A DNA stretch of 64,000 bases, taken from the NCBI RefSeq assembly GCF_040548815.1, contig NZ_JBEPSM010000003.1, positions 496,001 through 560,000 of the forward strand. Direction: 5' to 3'. The translations under genes were made by a program, and so were the position numbers. Origin of the DNA: Kaistia defluvii (GTDB taxonomy: Bacteria; Pseudomonadota; Alphaproteobacteria; Rhizobiales; Kaistiaceae). Positions 1 to 8,610 of the stretch are shown piece by piece. The notes under the pieces are model-generated. The model saw nothing but the letters and a program-made list of their open reading frames with translations, had not been told where the DNA came from and searched no databases. Numbering within the stretch: position 1 is the first letter of the stretch; every line of letters begins with the position of its first letter.

Positions 1-1
1 G

Positions 2-484
2 CCCTTCGGCGTCTATCCAACGTTCGACGGCTGGGTCACGGTGGCGATGAGCCCGTTCAAGCGCTTCGTCGGCGTGCTCGGCGACGACAGCCTGCTGGTC
101 TATGACAACCCGAAGGACCTTTTCGACAAGCGCGACGAGATCTGGGAAAAGCTCGCGGCGCTGACCAAGGGCTGGACCACCGCCGAGCTGATGCAGGCGC
201 TGCTCGCCGTCGACATCTGGTGCGGCGAGGTCAAGACGCATCTGCAAGCCGAACAGGACCCGCAGGTAAAACATATCGGCGCGATCACCAGCTACGAGCA
301 CCCGACCGCCGGTACGGTCAAGGTCGTCGCCCCGGCGGTGAAGATGTCCAAGACGCCGTCCGAGATCGAGCGCCCGGCGCCGCGCATCGGCGAACATTCC
401 CGCGAGATTTTGGGCGAGTTCGGCTTTGACACGGCGACGGTGGATGGCTGGGTCGCCAAGGGGTCGGTCGCAGAGGTGAAGTAG
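2..484 (+). CDS. CaiB/BaiF-type CoA-transferase, C-terminal part (5' truncated by window edge)
   Basis: About 160 C-terminal residues are visible; the frame is open from base 2, so the gene begins outside the window. The residues read as the C-terminal part of a family III CoA-transferase, an enzyme that moves CoA between carboxylic acids: a conserved FDGWVTVAM stretch, a helical region, a WCGEV segment, then a PAPRIGEHSREIL stretch close to the end, typical of this family. The catalytic aspartate lies in the N-terminal half and cannot be checked. It is followed by a palindromic repeat and a two-way terminator, which separates it from the convergent sugar operon. The acyl substrate cannot be told from this fragment. 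Confidence 0.85.
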   Translation, partial: PFGVYPTFDGWVTVAMSPFKRFVGVLGDDSLLVYDNPKDLFDKRDEIWEKLAALTKGWTTAELMQALLAVDIWCGEVKTHLQAEQDPQVKHIGAITSYEHPTAGTVKVVAPAVKMSKTPSEIERPAPRIGEHSREILGEFGFDTATVDGWVAKGSVAEVK

Positions 485-520
485 GGGGCTGGAACTTCTG
501 GATGGATCAACCTACTCCGC

Positions 521-664
521 CATCATCCTGAGGTGCTTCGCGAAGCGAAGCCTCGAAGGAGGGTCCAGCGGCGCTCGAGGCTTGCAGTCCGGTCCCGATC
601 CGGCAAGACCAGTTCCCTGGACCCTCCTTCGAGGCCCGGCTTCGCCGGGCACCTCAGGATGATG
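521..664. repeat. Long intergenic palindromic repeat, family A copy 1
   Basis: Outer arms of 15 bases are perfect inverted repeats (521-535 with 650-664, core CATCCTGAGGTG). Inside them an 18-base perfect pair (551-568 with 617-634, core CCTCGAAGGAGGGTCC) flanks a variable centre. The same layout recurs at 24591-24733. This is a dispersed non-coding element; spurious short reading frames run through it on both strands. Confidence 0.85.
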
Positions 665-704
665 GTCGGGGGCACGCAGCGGGCCGTGTATGCAGACCAA
701 ACAA

Positions 705-735
705 AAAAGGCCCCGCCGAAGCGGGCCCCTTTCGT
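705..735. terminator. Bidirectional intrinsic terminator
   Basis: A GC-rich stem (GGCCCCGC / GCGGGCCCC around a CGAA loop) is flanked by a run of six A on the left and a T-rich stretch on the right. It lies between the convergent CoA-transferase gene and the permease gene ending at 744. On the minus strand the stem is followed by six T, a strong intrinsic terminator. Confidence 0.8.
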
Positions 736-743
736 TTTCGCCT

Positions 744-1556
744 CTATTTCAGCGCGCCGGCGGTCAACCCGCTGACGATCTTGCGCTGCAGCAGCATGAA
801 CACGATGACGATCGGCGTCACATAGATCACCGCATAGGTCATGATGCCGTTCCAGTCGGTGGTGTTCGGGCCCATGAAGTTCATCAGCCCCACCGTCGCC
901 GTCTGCAGGTCCTCCTGCGAGATCAGCGTGCGCGAATAGACATATTCGCCGAAGGACTGCAGGAAGATCAGTACCGAGGTGACGAGGATGCCGTTGCGCG
1001 CCAGCGGCACGATGATGCGGAAGAAGGCAACGATGCGCGAGGCGCCGTCGACGCGGGCCGCTTCCTCCAACTCCTTAGGGATCTGCATGAACGAGGTGCG
1101 GCAGAGGACGATGTAGAGCGGCAGCACCTTGGCGGTCTGCGCCAGCACCACGGCGAAGCGCGGCGTGGCGATCAGGCCGATCTGGTTGAACAGCACGAAG
1201 ATCGGCGTTGCCATCAGCGAGGGCGGCAGCACCTGCATCATCAGGATCAGGAACAGGACGAGGTCCATCCAGACGCTGCGGACGCGGGCCAGCGCATAGG
1301 CGCAGCCCGTGCCGATCAGGGCCGCGATCACCGTGGTGCCGATGGCGACCACCAGCGAGTTCCACAGATAGACGTCCATCTTCTTGTCGATGAACACCCG
1401 CACGAAGTTGAACTGCGGGTCCGCGGGCCAGAAGCTCGGCGGATAGGTGAAGGTCTCCGACGACGGCTTGAAGGCCGTCAGATACATCCAGTAGAGCGGG
1501 AAGAGGTAGATCGCGAGGAAGCCGATGGCGACGACCAGCAGGACATAGCGTTTCAT
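744..1556 (-). CDS. Sugar ABC transporter permease, MalG/UgpE type (CUT1)
   Basis: A 270-residue inner-membrane permease of a carbohydrate importer. About six hydrophobic segments are visible, the first at residues 5-25. The cytoplasmic EAA loop that docks the ATPase is at residues 162-183 (EEAARVDGAS core), and the C-terminal ending GLTAGALK is typical of MalG-like subunits. It is the last gene of a leftward operon, 12 bases after the MalF-like gene, and is followed by a strong terminator. No ATPase gene is present in this operon. Family assignment is firm; the sugar is unknown. Confidence 0.93.
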   Translation of the reverse strand: MKRYVLLVVAIGFLAIYLFPLYWMYLTAFKPSSETFTYPPSFWPADPQFNFVRVFIDKKMDVYLWNSLVVAIGTTVIAALIGTGCAYALARVRSVWMDLVLFLILMMQVLPPSLMATPIFVLFNQIGLIATPRFAVVLAQTAKVLPLYIVLCRTSFMQIPKELEEAARVDGASRIVAFFRIIVPLARNGILVTSVLIFLQSFGEYVYSRTLISQEDLQTATVGLMNFMGPNTTDWNGIMTYAVIYVTPIVIVFMLLQRKIVSGLTAGALK

Positions 1557-1568
1557 GGGTCGCGCTCC

Positions 1569-2471
1569 TCAGGCCCGGTGTTCTTGGCGCGTCGAGCGCA
1601 CGTACAGCAGCGCGACGACGATGACGAAGCCGAGCATCAGCACCGAGACGGCGCTGCCGGTGGCGATGTCGTAGTTCTGGAACGAGAGCTGCCAGGACCA
1701 GTATTGCGCGACGTTGGAGGAGTTGGCCGGGCCGCCCTGGGTCAGCGAGGCGAACAGGTCGAACTGCTGCAGCGTGAAGATGATGCCGAGACAGGTCACC
1801 GCGCCGATCGTCGAGCGCATCATCGGCAGCGTCATGTGCCAGAACCGGCCCCAGGGCCCGGCGCCGTCGAGGGCGGCGGCCTCGTACATGTCCTTCGGAA
1901 TGCCGGCAAGGCCGACCGAGAGCAGGATCATGTTGAACGGGATGCCGAGCCAGATATTGGCGATGATGACGGAATAGAGCGAGATCGCTGGCGTCGACAG
2001 CCAGAAGATCTTGTCGTTCACGATGCCGGTCGACATCAGCATGTAGTTGAGCACGCCGAAATCGCCGGCGAAGATCCATTTCCAGATCGCGCCGGCAACC
2101 AGCGCCGGGATGATCCAGGCTGCCAGGAACAGGCCGCGCAGATAGGTGGCGCCGATGAAATCCTGCTGGAAGAACAGCGCCAGGCCAAAGCCGATGGCGA
2201 GCTGGAACACGATGCTCAGGCTGACGAACAGCGCCGTATTGCCCATGATCGACCAGAATTCCGGCGCCGCGAATAGCGCCCGGTAATTGGCGAGGCCCAC
2301 GAAGGGCCGGATCAGGTCGCCGAGCGAGAACATGTCCACTTCCTGGAAGGACATGGCGACGTTGTAGACGAGCGGGAAGGCCGAGAAGACGAGCAGGTAG
2401 GCGAGCGCCAGGGCGGCCAGCGCCACGTCGAAACCGCGTCCATCGCGTAGGCTGCGCAGAAGCGCCGACAT
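1569..2471 (-). CDS. Sugar ABC transporter permease, MalF/UgpA type (CUT1)
   Basis: A 300-residue permease with six predicted membrane segments, the first near residues 17-38. The EAA motif is at about residues 195-220 (EAAALDGAGPW core). It pairs with the MalG-like protein encoded immediately downstream to form the membrane channel. It is separated from the upstream binding-protein gene by about 165 bases that contain a hairpin, suggesting that the permeases are expressed at lower level than the binding protein. The substrate is not deducible from the permease. Confidence 0.93.
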   Translation of the reverse strand: MSALLRSLRDGRGFDVALAALALAYLLVFSAFPLVYNVAMSFQEVDMFSLGDLIRPFVGLANYRALFAAPEFWSIMGNTALFVSLSIVFQLAIGFGLALFFQQDFIGATYLRGLFLAAWIIPALVAGAIWKWIFAGDFGVLNYMLMSTGIVNDKIFWLSTPAISLYSVIIANIWLGIPFNMILLSVGLAGIPKDMYEAAALDGAGPWGRFWHMTLPMMRSTIGAVTCLGIIFTLQQFDLFASLTQGGPANSSNVAQYWSWQLSFQNYDIATGSAVSVLMLGFVIVVALLYVRSTRQEHRA

Positions 2472-2536
2472 TGGCTATCTCCAGGATCCGGAACGGGCCG
2501 GGGGCGCGCGTTCGCAAAACTGCCGATGATGGGGTG

Positions 2537-2575
2537 CCGCTCGTCCGGCGGCGCAGGCGCGGCCGGACACAGCGG
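2537..2575 (-). other. Hairpin between binding-protein and permease genes
   Basis: Inverted arms CCGCTCGTCCGGC (2537-2549) and GCCGGACACAGCGG (2562-2575) form an imperfect stem with a 12-base loop in the transcript between the binding-protein gene and malF-like gene. There is no T run, so it is more likely an mRNA-stabilising or attenuating structure than a full terminator. Confidence 0.55.
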
Positions 2576-2637
2576 AAAGGGGGCCTGCACGCCGCCCGAG
2601 GGAAGGCAGCGTGCCGGCAGTGCGCTTGGGAGGGCGC

Positions 2638-3861
2638 TTACTTCTTGACGATGCCGTCGATCGTCGCCTGCGCCGTGGTCAGCGCGGTCTTGGCGTCAGC
2701 CTGGTGCGTCAGCGCCTGCTGGATCGCGGTCGAGATCGCCTTGGAGATCTTCGCCCAATCCGGCGACGGGCCGCGGACGCGGGCATACTTCATCGATTCC
2801 TCGAACACCTTGTACTGGGGTGCCCACTTCGGGTCCTTGGCCTCGACCGGGTAGGACGGAATGAAGCCGAACTCGTTCCAGACGCGCGGCATCTGCGAAT
2901 ACATGTATTCGAGATAGAGGAAGGCTTCCTTGGGATGCTTCGACTTGGCGAAGATCACATTGTTGCCTTCGCCCAGCGCCGAGGCGCGGGTGTCGCCAAC
3001 CTTCTCGGTCGGCAGCAGCGCGACGCGAACGTCGAACTTGACGTCCTTCGCCATGCGCGGCAGCTCCCACGGGCCGGAAATGCCCATGGCGGCGTTCTGC
3101 GCGTTGAACGAAGCCATCGAGTCGTACTGGCCGCGGATCAGCGTATCGGGCGAGGCCAGCTTCTCGTCGATGATCTTCTGCCACATCTCCAGCGCGCGGA
3201 CGGCGCCGTCATCGGCGATGTGATCGAAATCGGCGCCGGTCGACTGCGCCCAGGGCAGGAACTGGAAGGTGCCTTCCTCGTTCGAATTGGCCGAGAAGGC
3301 GAGACCGTAGACGTTCTTGGCCGGGTCGGTCAGCTTCTTGGCCGTCTCGTACAGCTCTTCCCAGGTCTGCGGCGGCTTGTCCGGATCGAGGCCGGCGGCC
3401 TTGAACATGTCGGCATTGTAGTAGAGCGCGATCGTGTTGGAGCCGCGCGGCAGGCCGTAGATCTTACCGTCCCAGGTGACGGAAGAGAGCGGGCCCGGGA
3501 AGATCTTCGAGGTGTCGACGATCTTCGAGTCGGCAATGTAGGGGGTCAGGTCGAGCAGCGCGCCCTTGGCCGACAGGAACGGCGTGTTGGGATTGTCGAC
3601 ATAGGCGACGTCCGGGGTCGTGCCGGTCGCGACCGCGCGCATGACGTCATTCGCCCAGTCGGCGAACTCGACGCGCTTGATGTTGATCTTGATGTCCGGA
3701 TGGAGCTTCATGAACTCATCCGCCATGACGTAATTATAGCCCGGATCCGCCTGGCGATCGATCGTCCAGACGTTCAGTTCGACGGGCTCCGCCGTTGCGG
3801 CGGCGGTCATGGCCAGAACGCCAGTGGCGCCCAGCAACAGGGTCTTGGTGAAATTCGCCAT
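2638..3861 (-). CDS. Periplasmic sugar-binding protein (extracellular solute-binding family 1)
   Basis: A 407-residue binding protein of a CUT1 importer. The start at 3861 is chosen because AAGGAGG lies eight bases upstream and the protein then opens with a classical signal peptide (MANFTKTLLLGATGV..., cleavage expected after ATAEA-type residues near position 24). The mature part contains the usual solute-binding family features, including GLPRGSNTIALYYN and TWEELYETAKKL. It is followed by the two permeases; upstream genes encode an isomerase and an oxidoreductase that presumably act on the imported sugar. Likely controlled by the LacI-type regulator at 6191. Confidence 0.93.
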   Translation of the reverse strand: MANFTKTLLLGATGVLAMTAAATAEPVELNVWTIDRQADPGYNYVMADEFMKLHPDIKINIKRVEFADWANDVMRAVATGTTPDVAYVDNPNTPFLSAKGALLDLTPYIADSKIVDTSKIFPGPLSSVTWDGKIYGLPRGSNTIALYYNADMFKAAGLDPDKPPQTWEELYETAKKLTDPAKNVYGLAFSANSNEEGTFQFLPWAQSTGADFDHIADDGAVRALEMWQKIIDEKLASPDTLIRGQYDSMASFNAQNAAMGISGPWELPRMAKDVKFDVRVALLPTEKVGDTRASALGEGNNVIFAKSKHPKEAFLYLEYMYSQMPRVWNEFGFIPSYPVEAKDPKWAPQYKVFEESMKYARVRGPSPDWAKISKAISTAIQQALTHQADAKTALTTAQATIDGIVKK

Positions 3862-3971
3862 CGGTTTCCTCCTTGGTGGCGAGCAATCAAACCCACGCTC
3901 CTCCGCGTGGCGGGGCACGGCCCCGGCAGTCCCCGCCGGCAAGCCGGCGGGTTGGTCGTCGGCGCCGGCGA

Positions 3972-4877
3972 TCAGGCCGGGTTGGCGATGAAGGACATCC
4001 CGCCACGGGCTTCCTTCAGGTAATTCAGGGACTTGACCTGTCCGGTGATCTCGAGCTCGTTGCGATAGACCGGGTCATGCCAGCCTTCGATATCGATGCA
4101 GCCCTTGTAGCCCGCGAGGCGCAGCTCGCTGATGACGCGGGTCCAGTCGCTGTCGCCGAAGCCCGGCGAGCGCATCTGCACGAAGGGATACTTTCCGAAG
4201 ATGCCGTTTTCGCGGATGACGTCCCAACGGATCGTCGCGTCCTTGCCATGGACGTGGAAAATCTTCGGCGCCCATTTGCGGATCTGCGGGATCGGGTCGA
4301 TCAGATAGACCATCTGATGGCACGGCTCCCATTCGAGGCCGATATTGTCGTCCGGCGTCTCGTTGAAGATCAGCTCCCAGGCGTCCGGATTGTGGGCGAT
4401 GTTCCAGTCGCCGCTCGCCCAGTTGCCGTCCATCGCGCAATTCTCGAAGGCGAGACGCACGCCCTTGTCGGCGGCGCGCTTGGCCAGCTCGCTCCAGACC
4501 TGCTTGTAGCGCGGCAGGCTTTCCTCGATCGACTTGCCGCGGATACGGCCGGTGAAGCCGGCGATCGTCTTGGCGCCGAACAGATGCGCGTTGTCGATCA
4601 GCGTCTTCCAGCCTTCCAGCGTCTGCTGGTCGATCTCGGTGGTCTCGAGCGGATTGCCGAACATGCCGAGCGTGTCGATCTTCACGTCGGCGTCGCCGAT
4701 CGCTTCCTTGAGCTCGGCGGCGAGCTTCGGGATGTCCTTGCCGCCAATGGTCTGCCAGAAGAACGGCTCGATCGATTCAAAGCCGAGCGGCAGGATCTGC
4801 CGGACGTAGGCGGCCGGGTCGGGGAGGTTCCCCTTGATCATCGTGCCGATGCGGATGTCGAGAAGCGGATTGGTCAA
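3972..4877 (-). CDS. Sugar phosphate isomerase/epimerase, AP-endonuclease-2-like TIM barrel
   Basis: A 301-residue protein of the xylose-isomerase-like TIM-barrel family. Candidate metal ligands are E145 (in AFENCAMDG), E182 (GLEWEPCHQ), the histidines of FHVHGKD (208 and 210) and E264 (IDIEGWHDP). The start is a TTG codon preceded by AGGGAA; the ATG a few bases upstream is out of frame and meets a stop at once. It lies between a Gfo/Idh/MocA oxidoreductase gene and the binding-protein gene, a common pairing in which the two enzymes interconvert keto or inositol-type sugars. The exact reaction cannot be assigned. Confidence 0.9.
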   Translation of the reverse strand: MTNPLLDIRIGTMIKGNLPDPAAYVRQILPLGFESIEPFFWQTIGGKDIPKLAAELKEAIGDADVKIDTLGMFGNPLETTEIDQQTLEGWKTLIDNAHLFGAKTIAGFTGRIRGKSIEESLPRYKQVWSELAKRAADKGVRLAFENCAMDGNWASGDWNIAHNPDAWELIFNETPDDNIGLEWEPCHQMVYLIDPIPQIRKWAPKIFHVHGKDATIRWDVIRENGIFGKYPFVQMRSPGFGDSDWTRVISELRLAGYKGCIDIEGWHDPVYRNELEITGQVKSLNYLKEARGGMSFIANPA

Positions 4878-4934
4878 GGCATCAATTCCCTGGAGCGTTT
4901 CGGCCGACGTCGCGGGGACGCGGCCAGCAAAGGT

Positions 4935-5957
4935 TCAGATCGTGATTTCGACGCGGCGTCCGGTCTCGGCGCTTTCGATCGCGCCGAAGACCATGGCGAG
5001 GCTGTTGATGTTCTGGTGGCCGACCGTTTCCGGCTCCGGCCCGCCGCGCGTGGCGGCGATGAAATCCTGCAGGACCCCGAGGTGGCCGCCGGTCCGGTCG
5101 GATTCGGCGAGTGGAGGGATCTCGCTGGCAACCACCTCGGAGAAGAGACCGTCGATCGCTTTTCCTGCGATCTCGGCGCGAATGTCCTGGTGCCCGTCCC
5201 AGACGAGCGTCCCCTTGGTGCCGACGATGCGCCAGGCGGATTCCCAGCTCGTCATCAGCCCGTCGGCGCACCAGCTGCCGCGATAATTGAAGATCACGCC
5301 CTCGCCGAACTCGAAGATCGCGGCGGCGGAGGAACCTTGGCGGTACCAGGAGTTGCTGGGGTTCCATTCGCGGCAATAGACGGCTTCCGGCACGTTGCCC
5401 GACATGAAGCGGGCGGCGTCGAAGGTGTGGATCGCCATGTCGAGCAGCAGGACATGGTCCATCTGCTCGCGGAAGCCGCCGAAATGCGGCGCGAGGAAGA
5501 AATCGCAATGGATCGAGGTGACGTCGCCGATCGCGCCCTGGTCGATGGCGCGGCGGATGCGGCGCACGCCTTCGAGATAGCGGCGGTTCTGCACGACGAC
5601 ATGCAGCTTGCCGGCCTCTTTGGCGCGGGCGATCAGGTCGCGCGCCTGGTCGAGGGTCTCGGCCATCGGCTTTTCGGAGAGGACGTGGCAGCCGGCGGCC
5701 AGCGCCGTCGAGACGATGTGATGGCGGGCGGCGGGGATGACGACGTCGAAGACGACATCGGGCTTCGCCTCGGCGATCAGTTCCTCGATGCTGGTGGCGA
5801 TGACGATGTCGCCCAGCTCGAATTCCGCCGCGCGGGCTCGCGCCGCATCGGGGTTGATGTCGGCCAACCCCACGATCTCGAGATCGGGGATGGTCTTGGC
5901 GGCGGCGAGCCAGGCGCGGCTCATCGCTCCGCAACCGATCAAAACGGCACGTTGCAT
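4935..5957 (-). CDS. Gfo/Idh/MocA family oxidoreductase
   Basis: A 340-residue NAD(P)-dependent sugar or inositol dehydrogenase. The N-terminal Rossmann fold opens with VLIGCGAMS (residues 5-13); the family EKP motif is at 95-97 (LSEKPMAET), followed by QNRRY (123-127) and an MAIHTFDAARF segment that matches the catalytic HxxD region. The start has a good ribosome site (GGAGG, 10 bases upstream). It is the first gene of the leftward operon and faces the LacI-type regulator across a 230-base control region with two operators. The substrate is unknown; with the neighbouring isomerase it probably processes the imported sugar. Confidence 0.92.
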   Translation of the reverse strand: MQRAVLIGCGAMSRAWLAAAKTIPDLEIVGLADINPDAARARAAEFELGDIVIATSIEELIAEAKPDVVFDVVIPAARHHIVSTALAAGCHVLSEKPMAETLDQARDLIARAKEAGKLHVVVQNRRYLEGVRRIRRAIDQGAIGDVTSIHCDFFLAPHFGGFREQMDHVLLLDMAIHTFDAARFMSGNVPEAVYCREWNPSNSWYRQGSSAAAIFEFGEGVIFNYRGSWCADGLMTSWESAWRIVGTKGTLVWDGHQDIRAEIAGKAIDGLFSEVVASEIPPLAESDRTGGHLGVLQDFIAATRGGPEPETVGHQNINSLAMVFGAIESAETGRRVEITI

Positions 5958-5993
5958 TCCGGACTTCCTCCCACGGCCAGTTCCTCAAACATC

Positions 5994-6015
5994 GCACCGC
6001 AAACGTTTACGGTGC
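5994..6015. promoter_or_regulatory. LacI-family operator O1
   Basis: A 22-base palindrome with one mismatched pair, centred on AAACGTTT, with arms GCACCG and CGGTGC. The central CG in an A/T-flanked palindrome is the hallmark of LacI/PurR-type operators. It lies 37 bases upstream of the oxidoreductase start. Confidence 0.8.
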
Positions 6016-6028
6016 GGTGCAATAAGGC

Positions 6029-6042
6029 CGTAAACGTTTACG
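6029..6042. promoter_or_regulatory. LacI-family operator O2
   Basis: A perfect 14-base palindrome CGTAAACGTTTACG. Its centre is 31 bases from the centre of O1, about three helical turns, so two repressor dimers could bind on the same DNA face. It sits in the shared control region between the operon and the regulator gene. Confidence 0.8.
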
Positions 6043-6190
6043 ACAACACCAAATTGAGGTACGCTTGTCAAGTGCGAGGGTTCAGGCAACGCGCGGTAAC
6101 CCCGCAAGGAGCGGGTGCACGATCCACCGAAAATGATGTACGCAAGGCGATCGCCTCGCGGAACGGCCCGGAAGGGGAGGAGACGTACCC

Positions 6191-7222
6191 TTGAGCATCA
6201 AGGATCTGGCGCAGCATCTGAATATCTCGATCGGCACCGTGTCGCGGGCGCTGAACGGGCGCGCCGACGTCAATCCCGATACGCGCAAGCGCGTGCTCGC
6301 CGCCGCCAAGGCGATGGGCTACGTCGCCAACCAGTCCGGCCGCAGCCTGCGCCAGGGCGCGACCAACGTCATCGGCTTCACCATCGAAACCAATGTCGAG
6401 ACCAAGTCGCAGGGCGATACCTTCTTCATGACCGTGTTCGACGGCGTGCAGACGGTGTTCGCCCGCCACAAGCTCGATCTCGTCGTGCTGCTCTGCTCGT
6501 CCGATGACGATCCGTTCGACCATGTCCGCCGAGTCGTCTCGCGCCAGTTCGCCGACGGGCTGATCATCTCGGCCACCCAGCGCCAGGACCCGCGCATCGA
6601 CTATCTGATCGAGCGCGGCATCCCCTTCGTGACGCTAGGCCGCAGCCTTTCCGGCGGCGAGCATTCCTGGATCGACATGGATTTCGAGGGCGTGGCGGCG
6701 CAGTCCGTGGCGCGGCTGGTCGCGCGCGGCCACACCCGGATCGCGCTCGCCAACACCACGCGCGGCATCAATCTGAGCTATGTGTTCGAGGATGCCTACA
6801 GGGCGGCCCTGGCCGATCACGGCATCGCCTACGACCCCGACATCGTGCTGCGCGGCGACATCACGGAGCTTGGCGGCTACCAGCTGTGCGAGAAGCTGCT
6901 GGCGCTGCCCAACCGGCCGACCGCCGTCGTGCTGGTCAATGAGAGTCTTGCGATCGGCTTCTATCGCCGCCTGCACGAGGCTGGGCTGACGCCCGGACGC
7001 GACATGGCGATCATCGGCTTTCGGCAGAGCCCGCAGGCGCGCTTCCTGTCGCCGGCGCTGACCTGCTACCGGCTCTCGCTGCACGATGTCGGCGTCGAGC
7101 TGGCGCAATCGCTGCTCGCCACCATGCCGGCCTACAAGGACCTCTATCCGCTCGGCACCGTGCAGAAGATCTGGCCGATGGAACTGGTGCCGGGCGAGAG
7201 CGATCCGCCGCTGCGTCGCTGA
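6191..7222 (+). CDS. LacI-family transcriptional repressor
   Basis: A 343-residue regulator. The N-terminal helix-turn-helix covers residues 2-22 (SIKDLAQHLNISIGTVSRAL) followed by a hinge region ending ANQSGRSLRQG, then a periplasmic-binding-protein-like effector domain from about residue 60. The start is TTG with GGGGAGGAGA a few bases upstream; no in-frame ATG fits the domain edge. It is divergent from the CUT1/oxidoreductase operon and two palindromic operators lie between them, so it very likely represses that operon and perhaps itself, released by an imported sugar or a metabolite. Confidence 0.93.
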   Translation: MSIKDLAQHLNISIGTVSRALNGRADVNPDTRKRVLAAAKAMGYVANQSGRSLRQGATNVIGFTIETNVETKSQGDTFFMTVFDGVQTVFARHKLDLVVLLCSSDDDPFDHVRRVVSRQFADGLIISATQRQDPRIDYLIERGIPFVTLGRSLSGGEHSWIDMDFEGVAAQSVARLVARGHTRIALANTTRGINLSYVFEDAYRAALADHGIAYDPDIVLRGDITELGGYQLCEKLLALPNRPTAVVLVNESLAIGFYRRLHEAGLTPGRDMAIIGFRQSPQARFLSPALTCYRLSLHDVGVELAQSLLATMPAYKDLYPLGTVQKIWPMELVPGESDPPLRR

Positions 7223-7309
7223 ACCGCGACGCTTTGCAACCTCCCGCCCCTTGCCGCCCGTCCGTCATCGCCCTAGAACATATCATGAACAGGATGAGGA
7301 CGGGCCACG

Positions 7310-8530
7310 ATGGACATGCTGGAGAAGCTCGGGATCCTGGCGGATGCCGCCAAATATGACGCTTCCTGCGCTTCGAGCGGCACCGACAAGAAGCACGCCC
7401 CGGCCGGCAAGGGCCTGGGCTCCACCGAGGGCATGGGAATCTGCCATTCCTATGCGCCGGACGGCCGCTGCATCTCGCTGCTGAAGGTGCTGCTGACCAA
7501 TGCCTGCAATTTCGATTGCCTCTATTGCGTCAACCGCGCCTCGTCCAACGTGCCGCGCGCCCGCTTCACCGTGGCGGAAATCGTCAAGCTGACGCTCGAT
7601 TTCTACCGCCGCAACTATATCGAGGGCCTGTTCCTCTCCTCCGGCATCATCCGCAATCCCGATTACACCATGGAGCAGGTGGTGGCGGTGGCGAAGTCGC
7701 TGCGGCTTGATCATGGCTTTCATGGCTACATCCATCTGAAGACGATCCCCGAGGCGAGCGAGGCGCTGATCACCGAGGCGGGGCTCTATGCCGACCGCCT
7801 GTCGATCAATGTCGAACTGCCGACCGAGAAGGCGCTGAGCGCGCTGGCGCCGGAAAAGAGCATCCCCTCGATCCGCCGCACCATGGGCCGGCTGCGGCTA
7901 AAGCTCGACGAGGCGAAGTCGGAGAAGCACCTGAAGCACGCCCGGCGTTTTGCCCCGGCCGGCCAGAGCACGCAGATGATCATCGGCGCCGATGATTCGA
8001 CCGACCGCTCGATCCTCGATCTCTCGGCCAACCTCTATGGCTCGTACCGGTTGAAGCGGGTCTATTACTCCGCCTTCAGCCCGATCCCGGATTCGAGCCT
8101 GAAGCTGCCGCCCAAGGCGCCGCCCTTGATGCGCGAGCACCGGCTTTACCAGGCCGACTGGCTGCTGCGCTTCTATGGTTTCGAGGTCTCCGAAATCGGC
8201 GGCAAGGGCGGCATGCTCGACCTCGACATCGACCCCAAGCTCGCCTGGGCGCTGGCCAATCGCGACCGCTTCCCGGTCGACCTCAACCGCGCCCCGCGCG
8301 AAGAGCTGTTGCGCGTGCCGGGGCTGGGCGCCAAGACCGTCGAGCGGCTGATTTCGGCCCGCCGCCACCGCACGCTGCGCAGCGACGATCTGGTGCAGTT
8401 GCGCCTGCCGCTCGCCAAGCTGATGCCCTTCGTCGTGCTCGGCGACCACAAGCCCTCCAGCCTGCTCGATTCGGAACGGCTGTCGGCCTTGCTGCGCCCC
8501 AAGCCGACGCAGATGCAACTGCCGTTCTAG
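7310..8530 (+). CDS. Radical SAM protein linked to UDG family, putative DNA modification/repair (TIGR03916-like)
   Basis: A 406-residue radical S-adenosylmethionine protein. The iron-sulfur cysteines are C66, C70 and C73 (TNACNFDCLYCVN, the CX3CX2C motif). Near the C-terminus (roughly residues 325-370) is a helix-hairpin-helix DNA-binding unit with LLRVPGLGAKTVERL. This domain layout matches the family named putative DNA modification/repair radical SAM protein, which is found beside a uracil-DNA-glycosylase-family gene, as here (next gene, 237 bases downstream). The reaction catalysed is, to my knowledge, not established. The start ATG is followed by a second in-frame ATG two codons later; GAGGACGGGCC lies upstream. 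Confidence 0.9.
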   Translation: MDMLEKLGILADAAKYDASCASSGTDKKHAPAGKGLGSTEGMGICHSYAPDGRCISLLKVLLTNACNFDCLYCVNRASSNVPRARFTVAEIVKLTLDFYRRNYIEGLFLSSGIIRNPDYTMEQVVAVAKSLRLDHGFHGYIHLKTIPEASEALITEAGLYADRLSINVELPTEKALSALAPEKSIPSIRRTMGRLRLKLDEAKSEKHLKHARRFAPAGQSTQMIIGADDSTDRSILDLSANLYGSYRLKRVYYSAFSPIPDSSLKLPPKAPPLMREHRLYQADWLLRFYGFEVSEIGGKGGMLDLDIDPKLAWALANRDRFPVDLNRAPREELLRVPGLGAKTVERLISARRHRTLRSDDLVQLRLPLAKLMPFVVLGDHKPSSLLDSERLSALLRPKPTQMQLPF

Positions 8531-8610
8531 AAGCTCGTTGGGGAGGTGGCGGCTTCGCTCGTTGAGCTAAGCTGCCGCGGGATATCGTGGTCGCCACGCG
8601 GTGGCACGGG

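Noticed and set aside
512..700. Short frame on the minus strand reading LDPPSRLRFAKHLRMM
   Set aside because: A frame running through the family A repeat. This peptide turns up as a spurious annotation wherever the repeat occurs.
690..2276. A 528-codon open frame on the plus strand opposite the permease genes, very rich in Arg, Asp, His and Gln
   Set aside because: It is the antisense shadow of two well-supported permease genes; composition follows from GC-rich codons read in reverse.
2611..6194. Long plus-strand frames opposite the binding protein, isomerase and oxidoreductase genes
   Set aside because: Shadow frames with biased composition and no domain; the opposite strand has clear families and ribosome sites.
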